NCBI GenBank assembly: GCA_002238645.1
Contig: MPMT01000010.1
Span: forward strand, 1 to 64,000
Source: Alphaproteobacteria bacterium bin52
GTDB lineage: Bacteria > Pseudomonadota > Alphaproteobacteria > Thalassobaculales > Thalassobaculaceae
Direction of reading: 5' to 3'
DNA length: 64,000 bases
Part shown: piece after piece, positions 1-8,219 of the stretch
Layout of the letters: every line of letters starts with the position of its first letter
Numbering within the stretch: position 1 is the stretch's first letter
Notes under the pieces: generated by a model
Databases searched by the model: none
What the model saw: only the letters and a program-made list of their open reading frames with translations
Told to the model about the DNA's origin: nothing
Translations under genes and position numbers: made by a program

Positions 1-360
1 ATTCCGAAGACACAATCCAGACACCGAAAACACGGTCCCAACAGAGCCCGTCCTGCGCCATGGTGACCACCAACAAAGGCAGACACCATCACGCGTGTAC
101 TTCACGGCACACCCAACAAACCAATCCCGAGAACACACACTCCGCTCACCAGTACCGGAACACCAGATGCGCCGCTGCGATACGACGGACTGATCATCAT
201 GACCTCACACCTCGGGCCACAACGCCGTCCGCGCATCCCTTCCTCTACATCACAATGTCAAACAACAGGACCGCACTCACTGGGCGCGGCGCGAACCAGC
301 AGTTCTACATGGCACGCAGGGTGAAGGCAAGCCTCATGATGGGCACGGCTCGCATCCCCG
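1..360. other. Intergenic stretch downstream of ptsI, A/C-biased
   Basis: No convincing gene is seen. The first ~250 bases of the plus strand are unusually rich in A and C with few T, unlike the coding DNA that follows. A short plus-strand frame (60-377) gives a protein dominated by His, Thr, Asn and Arg with no recognisable domain, which fits translated low-complexity DNA. No hairpin followed by a T run was found for the minus-strand PTS operon ending at 361. Confidence 0.5.
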
Positions 361-2139
361 CTACAGGTCCCGGTTGAAGTCGTCGAGCATCCGTGCAACC
401 TGGCTCTCCTCGCCGAGTTCCAGGATCGCCTCGGCGCTGCGGCCCGCCGACTTCAGGCAGGTGACCCGAACGCGCTGCTTCACCCGGGGAACGCTCTTGC
501 TGGTCATCGAGAGTTCGCGGACCCCGAGACCGAGCAACAGCGAGGTGAAGCGGGGGTTACCGGCAATTTCACCGCACACGCTCACCGGCTTGCCCGCACG
601 GTTCGCCGCGGAGACGGTCATCCGGATGAGCCGCAGGACCGCCGGGTGGAGCGGATTGTAGAGAGGTGCGACCTGTTCGTCGCCGCGATCGATCGCCAGC
701 GTGTACATGGTGAGGTCGTTGGTTCCGATCGCAAAGAAATCAATCTCCCGCGCCAGTGCCTCGGCGATGAGTGCGGCGCCGGGCACCTCGATCATCACTC
801 CGAGCGGCGGGATCGCGACCGGCGACCGGTCCTTGATGCGGGCGGCAACCTCGCAGACGATCTCCCGGACTTCGCGCACCTCATGCACGCTCGAGATCAT
901 CGGCAGCAGGAGCCGCACCGGCCCGTGGGCGGCAGCGCGAAGGATTGCGGCAACCTGGATGTGAAAAAGCTCCGGGTGGCGAAGCGACAGCCTGATCGCC
1001 CGCATCCCCAGCATCGGGTTCGCTCCCTCGGACCTGCCCTGGTGGACTCCGTAGACCTGCGATTCACCACCGGTATCGAGCGTACGGATCGTGACCGGCC
1101 TTCCCTTCATGCCGTCGACGACCGAGCGAAGCAGCGCGTACTGCTCGTCTTCGCCGGGCGGCACGTCCCGGTTCATGAACATGAACTCGGTCCGCAGGAG
1201 GCCAACGCCTTCCGCCCCGCTCTCGAGCGCGGTGTCGACATCGCGGGCAAGTTCGATGTTGGCCTGCAGTCCGACAATGGTCCCGTCTGTGGTTTCCGCC
1301 GGCAGTGAACGCAGGCGTGCCAGCTGTCGGCCAAGCCGACGCTGCGCTGCGGACCTGCGCCTGTACTCGGCCAGAACCGCCGCGTCCGGGCGCACCAGTA
1401 CGAGACCCTCCTCGCCGTTGACGACGATCCGGTCATTCGTGCGAACGGTGTCCATGATCCCCGCAACCCCGAGGACGGCGGGCAGTCCCATGGACCTTGC
1501 CAGGATCGCCGTGTGGCCCTCCGGGCCTCCCGAGGCGGTCACGATCGCTGCCACATGTTCCGGGTCCAGCAGGGCGATGTCAGCCGGGCTGAGTTCATCC
1601 GCCACCACCACCACGCCCTTCGGAAGCCCGGCGACCCGGGGAGACGGGGCCCGCACGAACTGGCGGATGATCCGGGACCCCACGTCGCGGACATCGTGGA
1701 CCCTGGCCGCGAAATACGGATCCGCAATCCCCTCGAAACCGCGTGCAATGTCACTGATGACCAAGCTGACCGCCGCCTCGGCGTTGATTCGCTCCTCCCG
1801 GATCCGGCTCTTGACCCCGGCCACCATCCGGTTTGATGCCAGCAGGGCAAGGTGGGCGTCGAGCAGGAAGCCGAGTTCCTCGCGCGCGGACGCGTTCAGG
1901 CTCTCGCCCTTGCTCCTGAGTTCCGCCACCTCGGCTCTCGCCCGGTCGAGAGCATCGGCAAACCGCCCGGTCTCGCGCGAGACGGCGCGATCCGGGATAC
2001 GGTATTCGGGTACGTGCGCGAGACCGGAGTCGATGACGTGCACCGAGCCGACGGCAATTCCGGCCGACACACCCACACCGCTGAATTCCTGCCCGCCCGA
2101 CGCCGCCCCTGCATCGGGATCACGCGCGTCACTCTTCAT
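361..2139 (-). CDS. ptsI: Phosphoenolpyruvate-protein phosphotransferase (PTS enzyme I)
   Basis: Cytoplasmic enzyme I autophosphorylates from PEP and passes the phosphate to HPr. The 592-residue product has the full family layout: the N-terminal HPr-binding and phosphohistidine domain with active-site His209 in GGPEGHTAILAR, then the PEP-binding barrel with LRTEFMFM, NPMLGMRAIR and the catalytic Cys522 in VSVCGEIAGNP. The start chosen is ATG at 2139, giving MKSDARDPDAG; an upstream in-frame start would lie inside ptsH. The gene overlaps the end of ptsH by 11 bp, so it is last in a regulator-kinase-hprK-EIIA-ptsH-ptsI run. No GAF domain is present, so this is ordinary EI rather than PtsP. With no EIIB/EIIC in the window its job is probably regulatory. 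Confidence 0.95.
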   Translation of the reverse strand: MKSDARDPDAGAASGGQEFSGVGVSAGIAVGSVHVIDSGLAHVPEYRIPDRAVSRETGRFADALDRARAEVAELRSKGESLNASAREELGFLLDAHLALLASNRMVAGVKSRIREERINAEAAVSLVISDIARGFEGIADPYFAARVHDVRDVGSRIIRQFVRAPSPRVAGLPKGVVVVADELSPADIALLDPEHVAAIVTASGGPEGHTAILARSMGLPAVLGVAGIMDTVRTNDRIVVNGEEGLVLVRPDAAVLAEYRRRSAAQRRLGRQLARLRSLPAETTDGTIVGLQANIELARDVDTALESGAEGVGLLRTEFMFMNRDVPPGEDEQYALLRSVVDGMKGRPVTIRTLDTGGESQVYGVHQGRSEGANPMLGMRAIRLSLRHPELFHIQVAAILRAAAHGPVRLLLPMISSVHEVREVREIVCEVAARIKDRSPVAIPPLGVMIEVPGAALIAEALAREIDFFAIGTNDLTMYTLAIDRGDEQVAPLYNPLHPAVLRLIRMTVSAANRAGKPVSVCGEIAGNPRFTSLLLGLGVRELSMTSKSVPRVKQRVRVTCLKSAGRSAEAILELGEESQVARMLDDFNRDL

Positions 2140-2416
2140 CGAACTTGTTCTCGACCAGCTGTACCATCCGGCAGACCGCATCGGCAGCATCAGGACCGCG
2201 CGCAGTCAGCCGTATGACAGACCCCGTGGCAGCCGCAAGCATCATCAGCCCCATGATCGAACGGCCCGACACGGTCTCGCCATCCTTCGAAACCTCGATC
2301 TCGCTTTCGAACAGGTTCGAGAGCTTCACGAACCGGGCGGCTGCGCGTGCATGCAGCCCACGTCGGTTGAGGATCGTGACGCTTCGTTCATGTACCGGGC
2401 CCGGTGGTCCGATCAC
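2129..2416 (-). CDS. ptsH: Phosphocarrier protein HPr
   Basis: HPr relays phosphate from enzyme I to EIIA proteins. The 95-residue product carries the active-site His22 in RRGLHARAA and the regulatory serine Ser53 in VSGRSIMG; their spacing of 31 matches His15/Ser46 of classical HPr. The start is GTG at 2416, which overlaps the EIIA stop codon as GTGA and is preceded by GGGAG; the longer frame upstream would run far into the EIIA gene. A phosphorylatable serine together with hprK two genes upstream indicates control by serine phosphorylation. Confidence 0.93.
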   Translation of the reverse strand: MIGPPGPVHERSVTILNRRGLHARAAARFVKLSNLFESEIEVSKDGETVSGRSIMGLMMLAAATGSVIRLTARGPDAADAVCRMVQLVENKFDEE

Positions 2417-2847
2417 GACGGCTCCCTCAGGACTTCGGATGCAACCTTGATGTATTTCTGTCCGGCGTTCGTGACTTCCCGGACCACATCCTCCAGGCAC
2501 TCGTGTTTTCCAAGGCTCGCGAACCGGACCAGCATCGGCAGGTTGACCCCGGCAATGACCTCCACCCGGTCGCGCTCCATGATCGATATGGCCAGATTTG
2601 ACGGTGTGCCCCCGAACATGTCGGTAAACACGATCACCCCCGCACCGCGATCGACCTCGTTGATGGACTTCACGATGTCGTCGCGTCTCTGCTCCATGTC
2701 GTCCTCGGGCCCGATGCAGACCGTCGCTGTCTGTTCCTGGGGACCAACGACATGTTCCAGGACTTCGCGGAGACCGTCCGCCAACAATCCGTGGGCCACG
2801 ACGACCATGCCAACCCGTACCGATTTGTCTGATTCAGCCATGGACAT
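2413..2847 (-). CDS. PTS EIIA component, mannose/fructose (EIIA-Man) family
   Basis: A 144-residue single-domain protein of the mannose-type EIIA fold. The phosphoacceptor is His19 in MVVVAHGLLADG; FTDMFGGTPSNLA is the second conserved family loop. ATG at 2847 is preceded by GGGAG at good spacing. In alphaproteobacteria this soluble EIIA (often called ManX or PtsM) lies between hprK and ptsH and, lacking a permease, is believed to act as a phosphorylation-dependent regulator. No IIB or IIC domain is fused or adjacent. It overlaps ptsH by 4 bp, so translation is probably coupled. Confidence 0.9.
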   Translation of the reverse strand: MSMAESDKSVRVGMVVVAHGLLADGLREVLEHVVGPQEQTATVCIGPEDDMEQRRDDIVKSINEVDRGAGVIVFTDMFGGTPSNLAISIMERDRVEVIAGVNLPMLVRFASLGKHECLEDVVREVTNAGQKYIKVASEVLREPS

Positions 2848-2924
2848 GTCCACTCCCTGCGATCCGGGAGCCACCCCTCGGCGGGGACCCGGTGACACAG
2901 ATCAGAACGCGCACGCAACCCGTA

Positions 2925-3356
2925 TCACGAAGGGCTGGACCGCGCGCCGGGCAAGACCCCGAACCGGACCTTCGCTACCGCAGACGCCTCGAATGGCGCA
3001 AGGCGCAGGAGCGGGACCGTGATTCCAAGGTACCGGCAGGACGCAGGCTCCGGAAGCCGGGGGATCTCTTCAGGTTCGACCAGGTCGCATACCGCGACAA
3101 GCTCGGCACGATCAAGCGAAGGTGCCGGGCATATCCCCACTCCCCGGATCTCGATCTGACCGGCTATGGCTTCCGGGCATCGCGCGATGAGCTGTTCATC
3201 GTGACGCTCGAGAATCGTGCGGTCGTCCGCGACCAGTCTCCCGCCCCGCTCAATGAGACGCAGGGCGAGATCCGACTTTCCCGACCCGGCCGGCCCGCGA
3301 AACAGAACGGCCCTCCCGTCGACGGCGACGCAGGTTCCATGTACCGTGCAGTTCAT
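2925..3356 (-). CDS. hprK: HPr kinase/phosphorylase, short alphaproteobacterial form
   Basis: The 143-residue product corresponds only to the C-terminal kinase domain of HprK. It has the P-loop GPAGSGKSDLA at residues 21-31, followed by LVADDRT and a segment resembling the family signature (IEIRGVGI). Known family role: ATP-dependent phosphorylation, and dephosphorylation, of the regulatory serine of HPr. The ATG at 3356 overlaps the kinase stop as ATGA. Loss of the N-terminal domain is normal for alphaproteobacterial HprK. The gap to the EIIA gene is 77 bp. Confidence 0.9.
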   Translation of the reverse strand: MNCTVHGTCVAVDGRAVLFRGPAGSGKSDLALRLIERGGRLVADDRTILERHDEQLIARCPEAIAGQIEIRGVGICPAPSLDRAELVAVCDLVEPEEIPRLPEPASCRYLGITVPLLRLAPFEASAVAKVRFGVLPGARSSPS

Positions 3357-5386
3357 CCCGCTCCCTTGCCCGACCGGTCCGGCGCCCGTGGATGGCGCAC
3401 GACAAACCGCACTCCCGTTACCGTTTCATCCGTACCAGTCACATTTTCCGCGTGTATTGTTCCGCCAAGCGACCTGATGATCTCCCGACAGCCTGCCAGA
3501 CCGATGCCGTGATGGCTGTGCTCCGGTTCGCCCGGCCGAATGGACCGAAACGGATCGAAGATCCTTTCCATGTCTTCCTGCTCGATGCCCGTGCCGCTAT
3601 TCTCTACCGAGATGCGAACAAATTCCGGTTCCTTGAAGAACACCATACGGAGTGCGCCCCTTTCTTCAACAAAATTCTGCGCATTCGCTACCAATTCGTC
3701 AAAAATCATGTCAAAGAATCGCCAGCATGTACATAACTGTACCCCAGACATGTCATCCGCCTCAATTACAGAAAATGACACCCTGTTCATTTTCGTCTTG
3801 TTGAGACGATACAGTTCAATCCATTGTGTGACAGTTCTTGTTTCACGTTCCTCCGCATTTATATCTGCCTCCAGGGACTCAAAACTCACGACCCTCTCGG
3901 CTATGCGCCTCATGTTGTTCAAGGATGCCTTGAGCCGATTGATGTTCCTGCCTGCCCTTTCGTAATCCTTGTGCCCGATATCCTCTTCCACCAGCTCGGT
4001 GCAAATGGCCATACCCTCGATCGGGGACTTGAAGCTGTGAAACAGGGTGCTCGCGTACATCTTCCTGCGCTGAATCCTGCCCTCGAGTTCGCTGGTCATG
4101 TCCGCCAGTGACCTGGCCAGCACGCCAATTTCGTCCGGACGTTCCGCCACGGTCTTGAACACTCTCGCCCGGTCCGGCGCGTTCTGAGTTTCCAGCGCTG
4201 CGCCCGCCAGTTCGTGAAGCGGATGCGCAATCGTACGCGCCAGATACAATGCCAGAACTCCAAAACACACGACAATGAGCAGGAATCCCCCCACCGTGAT
4301 GCTGAGGAACACACGGGAATACGGTTCGATCTTCAATTGTTCCTTGATCAACAACACATGGCCAACTGTCTCAGAATCGTTTATCAGAACAGGATGGTAG
4401 AACAGATCAACTGGTTGATCATTTATTTTGTACTCATGCCAAATTGCACCCGACTCATTTTGATGTGTCACATAGGGTACACCTTTTCTGATCTCAGGGC
4501 AGTTGTTCCCTGGTTCTTCTTCCGGAGACGGAAACGGGAGCAGCAACGCAGCTGGAACCGGTGGTGGTGCATGTCGAGGAATGTGATTCAGCCAGTTTTC
4601 CGCGCCTTCACTCACTCTGATTGTTTCTACATTCCAACTCGTCTGCACCTTGTTAAATGTTCTGCCATTTCTATATTCAATTACATTTAATTGATATGGT
4701 ACATTATTCGTAGACTTTATTGCCTTGGTTTCATGTCCTGTTTCCATCCGGAAGCGGTCGGGAAGCACTCCGTGCACGCTCGTCCGGACCCGCGGGCCCG
4801 AGAACGTCATCAGGACAGCACCATACCCTTCGATGAACCGGCCCCACGCAGCCGGGGCCCTGCCCCTGAGGACTTGCATCACGTGATAGTGGCCTGACGC
4901 TTCCCTGCTGCCGGGTTCGGGCGGGCGTGGCCGGGACTTCCGCGTCAGCAGCCCTCCATGAGCATCGTAGATGCAGACAGTGGTCGGAACGCCTCCGGTA
5001 CCGACCTCACCCCTGGTGTGCTCACTGCTGCGGAACCTCTCCTCGGCAAGGAACCGGCCCACGGCATCGGCAATCCCGCTTACCGTTCCGGCATGAAGTC
5101 TGCTTGCTCCTTGCCCGCCCGGATCAGGATCCGATGCAAAGGTGTCGGCGACAAGCTGCGCGATGAACCTGGCGGAATCCTGGTTTCTGCGCAGCGCCTC
5201 TTCCCTCTCACCAGGCTGAAGCACTACGAATGCGAGCATGGCGCAGAGGAAGAGCGTGACCGGAACCAGTGCGGTCAGGACGAACTTGTGGGAAACGCGT
5301 GCGGTCTTCAGCCACGACGTGCCAGCATTCACAACCGATCGGGCGTTTCGAAGAATTCCTGCACGTTCTGCCATGTGCTCTTTCAT
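3353..5386 (-). CDS. Membrane sensor histidine kinase at the ChvG position
   Basis: A 677-residue inner-membrane kinase. Transmembrane segments lie at about 35-57 and 359-382 with a ~300-residue periplasmic domain between, then a HAMP-like linker, a phosphoacceptor helix with His450 in FHSFKSPIEG, and an ATPase domain with N box (DELVANAQNF), G1 (NSGTGIEQEDMERIFDPF) and G2 (HHGIGLAGCREI). Position next to hprK matches ChvG/ExoS of alphaproteobacteria, but the H box (HSFKSP, not HELKNP) and the periplasmic domain are divergent. DNA coding the second half of the periplasmic domain and the H-box region is clearly AT-richer than the neighbours. Starts at 5386 or 5374 are both possible. The 3' end overlaps hprK by 4 bp. 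Confidence 0.85.
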   Translation of the reverse strand: MKEHMAERAGILRNARSVVNAGTSWLKTARVSHKFVLTALVPVTLFLCAMLAFVVLQPGEREEALRRNQDSARFIAQLVADTFASDPDPGGQGASRLHAGTVSGIADAVGRFLAEERFRSSEHTRGEVGTGGVPTTVCIYDAHGGLLTRKSRPRPPEPGSREASGHYHVMQVLRGRAPAAWGRFIEGYGAVLMTFSGPRVRTSVHGVLPDRFRMETGHETKAIKSTNNVPYQLNVIEYRNGRTFNKVQTSWNVETIRVSEGAENWLNHIPRHAPPPVPAALLLPFPSPEEEPGNNCPEIRKGVPYVTHQNESGAIWHEYKINDQPVDLFYHPVLINDSETVGHVLLIKEQLKIEPYSRVFLSITVGGFLLIVVCFGVLALYLARTIAHPLHELAGAALETQNAPDRARVFKTVAERPDEIGVLARSLADMTSELEGRIQRRKMYASTLFHSFKSPIEGMAICTELVEEDIGHKDYERAGRNINRLKASLNNMRRIAERVVSFESLEADINAEERETRTVTQWIELYRLNKTKMNRVSFSVIEADDMSGVQLCTCWRFFDMIFDELVANAQNFVEERGALRMVFFKEPEFVRISVENSGTGIEQEDMERIFDPFRSIRPGEPEHSHHGIGLAGCREIIRSLGGTIHAENVTGTDETVTGVRFVVRHPRAPDRSGKGAG

Positions 5387-5422
5387 GTCGTGCTCAGCTC
5401 ACAGACAGTATAACATGTACCT

Positions 5423-6250
5423 TTATTTTATCCACTTATAACCCTGAGCATGAACAGTCTTTATTTTATCAAACTCCGGGTCAACATTTACAAATGCCTT
5501 CCTGATTCTCTTCATGTGATCCTTGATGTGATTGTTGGAGTTCGCCATTCGTCCTGGTCCCAGGGCTTCGGCAAGCTGGCTCCGTGAGAGGGTGTGATCC
5601 GGATACCGCGCAAGTGAATGGACGATCTGGTAGGCGTCCGGAGTCAGAGCGACATGTTTTCCTTTCCACGTTACACTTCTGTCATCCTCCTGCAGTATCA
5701 ATCCCTCAACTTGCAACACCTTGTCTTTGGTTGTTCTTACAGTTGTTTCGACTAATCCCTTCCTGTGTCGAACAATCAATGATGATGCCATGTCTCTTAT
5801 GGATTTCAACGAGGTTTCCTTTGGAACAAATGACAAGGAGTAACTTCTAAACTCTTCCGCCCTCAATTCTCTATCAAATTCACTCTCAATAATTGTCGGC
5901 ATGGGATTGAAGCTGGGATCCTTCGGAACATGCGTGTTTGCACCACTGTCAATAGATCTCTGATGGTATTCGAGATCCGTATAGGCTGACAGTGCCATGA
6001 TTGGAGCATTACTCTTTGTTCTATAGTATTTAATGAGTTTGTATCCGCTGTCAGGTTCATCCAGCCAAATATCCTGAATGATCAAATCAATTCCGGTGTA
6101 CGTTTGATTGAATGTTTCTTTCGCATCCTTGTAAAACTTGCACTCCAGGACCTCGTAGCCCATGCGGCACAACCCTTCAGCCAATGGAATACGAAAATCT
6201 GCCGAGTCATCAACCAGCAGAATGCACCCCTTGTCGCCTGACCGAGCCAT
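5423..6250 (-). CDS. OmpR-family-like response regulator at the ChvI position
   Basis: A 275-residue protein with an N-terminal receiver domain (acidic pair Asp14/Asp15, phosphoacceptor Asp60 in IIQDIWLDEP, Ser88 and Lys110 as the switch residues) and a C-terminal winged-helix DNA-binding domain (LTPDAYQIVHSLA, LSRSQLAEALG, HIKDHMKRIRKAF and a final VHAQGYKW). ATG at 6250 follows GGGGAG by six bases. It is 36 bp upstream of the kinase and is the presumed partner. Sequence is far from canonical ChvI, and hand-counted G+C for 5881-6060 is 43 percent against about 70 percent in pckA, suggesting separate ancestry. Divergent from pckA. Confidence 0.85.
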   Translation of the reverse strand: MARSGDKGCILLVDDSADFRIPLAEGLCRMGYEVLECKFYKDAKETFNQTYTGIDLIIQDIWLDEPDSGYKLIKYYRTKSNAPIMALSAYTDLEYHQRSIDSGANTHVPKDPSFNPMPTIIESEFDRELRAEEFRSYSLSFVPKETSLKSIRDMASSLIVRHRKGLVETTVRTTKDKVLQVEGLILQEDDRSVTWKGKHVALTPDAYQIVHSLARYPDHTLSRSQLAEALGPGRMANSNNHIKDHMKRIRKAFVNVDPEFDKIKTVHAQGYKWIK

Positions 6251-6561
6251 GGTGATCTCCCCGTCGAGACCAGGTTCCGCGCTCGATACTCTGCCATGAA
6301 AGTGGCAAGTGAGCCCGGCCTGCTGCCACAATTGTCGCCGCGTGCACCGGGTTGTCCCGTTGGCTCGGGGTCACCGACGCGCGTGTGTCACGGGCCACGC
6401 TGTCCGGACCCGGAGCCCGTGCGGGCCCGAGGCTGCCCTCCCTCCGCATCGACCTTCCGTCAGCGGTTGATTTTCGTGCGCCGATAAACCAAACAGTCAC
6501 ATTCGCGCGAACGATCCGGTACCCTCGCAGCGCGACAGTCTGTTGTGGAGGATACCATACC
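6251..6561. other. Divergent promoter region between the response regulator and pckA
   Basis: About 310 bases without a supported gene. It must hold promoters for the minus-strand regulatory operon and for pckA. The pckA side ends with GGAGGA just before the start codon. No clear -35/-10 pair or palindromic operator could be assigned by eye. A long frame here is only the upstream extension of pckA. Confidence 0.5.
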
Positions 6562-8163
6562 ATGGTCCGCGAACCCGCCGACCGCGCGCCTTTGGCAACG
6601 CACGGGCTGTTCGACCTTGCGCGCGTCAATCGCAATCTGTCACTTCCGGCACTCTACCAGCATGCGATCCGGCGCAACGAGGCCACTGTCGCGCCGGGCG
6701 GAGCCCTTGTCGTCAATACCGGCGAACATACCGGTCGCTCGCCCCGTGACCGCTTCATCGTCAGGACCCCGGGGGTGGACGGGACCATTGACTGGGGTGC
6801 TGTGAACCAGCCGCTCGAACCCCGGGTCTTCGACGACATGCACAGGCGGGTGGCTGCGCATTTCGCCGACCGGGAAGTCTTCGTGCAGGACTGCATCGCC
6901 GGTGCCGACCCGTCCTACGGCATCCGGGTGCGCGTCGTGACCGAACTGGCGTGGTGCGCACTGTTCTCGCGCAACATGTTCATCCGGCCGCCGACAGGAG
7001 ATGCCGCCGGGGCGGAGCCGGACTTCACCATCCTGCACGCCCCCGGTCTGCGGGCCCGGGGACAGTCCGACGGCCTCAACTCCGAGACCTTCATCCTGAT
7101 CCATCTCGAGAAGCGCCTGGTGCTGATCGGCGGCACCGGATATGCCGGTGAGATCAAGAAATCCATCTTCGGTATTCTGAACTACCTGCTTCCCGACCGG
7201 AACGTACTGCCGATGCACTGTTCGGCCAATGTCGGGCTCCGGGGTGATACCGCCATCTTCTTCGGCCTGTCAGGAACCGGCAAGACCACCCTGTCGGCCG
7301 ACAGCAGCCGCAGGCTGATCGGCGACGACGAGCACGGTTGGTCGGAATCCGGCGTCTTCAACTTCGAGGGCGGCTGCTACGCAAAGGTGATCAACCTCTC
7401 CGCAGAGGCCGAGCCCGAGATCTACGCGACCACCTCACGGTTCGGCACCGTGCTCGAGAACGTGGTGTTCGATTCGGTCACCCACGAACTCGATTTCGCC
7501 GACAATTCGCTGACCGAAAACACACGGGCCTGCTATCCGCTCGATTATGTCGGGAACACGGCCGACGGGTCCGGCGATCATCCCCGCAACGTCGTCATGC
7601 TGACCGCAGACGCCTTCGGGGTACTGCCGCCGATCGCCCGCCTGTCACCGGAACAGGCCATGTACCACTTCCTGTCCGGCTACACCGCCCGTGTCGCCGG
7701 AACGGAACGCGGTCTCGGTCGCCAGCCCGAAGCCACCTTCTCAACCTGTTTCGGTGCTCCGTTCATGCCAAGACAGGCAACGGTCTACGGCGAGATGCTG
7801 CGCCACAGGATCGCGGAGCACGGAGCAACCTGCTGGCTGGTCAACACCGGATGGTCCGGGGGCAAGGCCGGAGACGGCGGCCGGCGCATGCCGCTCGGGT
7901 ACACACGGGCCATGGTCCGGGCCGCCCTTGACGGCGTTCTCGAGACGGTGCCGATCCGCGAGGACCGGCGTTTCGGTCTCCAGATACCCGAACACTGTCC
8001 CGATGTCCCGGAAGGGATTCTCCAGCCACGAGCCGCATGGCACGACAAGTCACACTACGATGTGACGGCAGCAGACCTCTGCAGCCGGTTCATCGAGAAC
8101 TTCCGGCCGTTCGAGAACCAGGTCAGCGAAACCGTGCGCGCGGCCGGTGCCCGCGCCGTCTGA
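6562..8163 (+). CDS. pckA: Phosphoenolpyruvate carboxykinase (ATP)
   Basis: Gluconeogenic enzyme converting oxaloacetate and ATP to PEP, CO2 and ADP in the cytosol. The 533-residue product is the usual length and contains the ATP-type signature with P-loop GLSGTGKTT (residues 235-243), followed by LIGDDEHGW and FNFEGGCYAK. ATG at 6562 has GGAGGA in front; the frame extends upstream but without family similarity. In alphaproteobacteria pckA commonly sits divergent from the chvI/chvG/hprK/pts locus, as here, which links PEP supply with PTS-based sensing. Confidence 0.97.
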   Translation: MVREPADRAPLATHGLFDLARVNRNLSLPALYQHAIRRNEATVAPGGALVVNTGEHTGRSPRDRFIVRTPGVDGTIDWGAVNQPLEPRVFDDMHRRVAAHFADREVFVQDCIAGADPSYGIRVRVVTELAWCALFSRNMFIRPPTGDAAGAEPDFTILHAPGLRARGQSDGLNSETFILIHLEKRLVLIGGTGYAGEIKKSIFGILNYLLPDRNVLPMHCSANVGLRGDTAIFFGLSGTGKTTLSADSSRRLIGDDEHGWSESGVFNFEGGCYAKVINLSAEAEPEIYATTSRFGTVLENVVFDSVTHELDFADNSLTENTRACYPLDYVGNTADGSGDHPRNVVMLTADAFGVLPPIARLSPEQAMYHFLSGYTARVAGTERGLGRQPEATFSTCFGAPFMPRQATVYGEMLRHRIAEHGATCWLVNTGWSGGKAGDGGRRMPLGYTRAMVRAALDGVLETVPIREDRRFGLQIPEHCPDVPEGILQPRAAWHDKSHYDVTAADLCSRFIENFRPFENQVSETVRAAGARAV

Positions 8164-8219
8164 CTGCACGCGACCCTCCGGCAGCGCGGCCCTCCCCCCT
8201 CCTCAGAAGGGACCTGCAC

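Noticed and set aside
60-377. Plus-strand frame of 105 codons at the left edge
   Set aside because: Product is low-complexity (His/Thr/Asn/Arg), overlaps the end of ptsI and has no recognisable domain.
1091-3022. 643-codon plus-strand frame opposite ptsI, ptsH and the EIIA gene
   Set aside because: Antisense shadow of three well-supported genes; Ser/Arg/Thr-rich composition typical of high-GC complementary frames.
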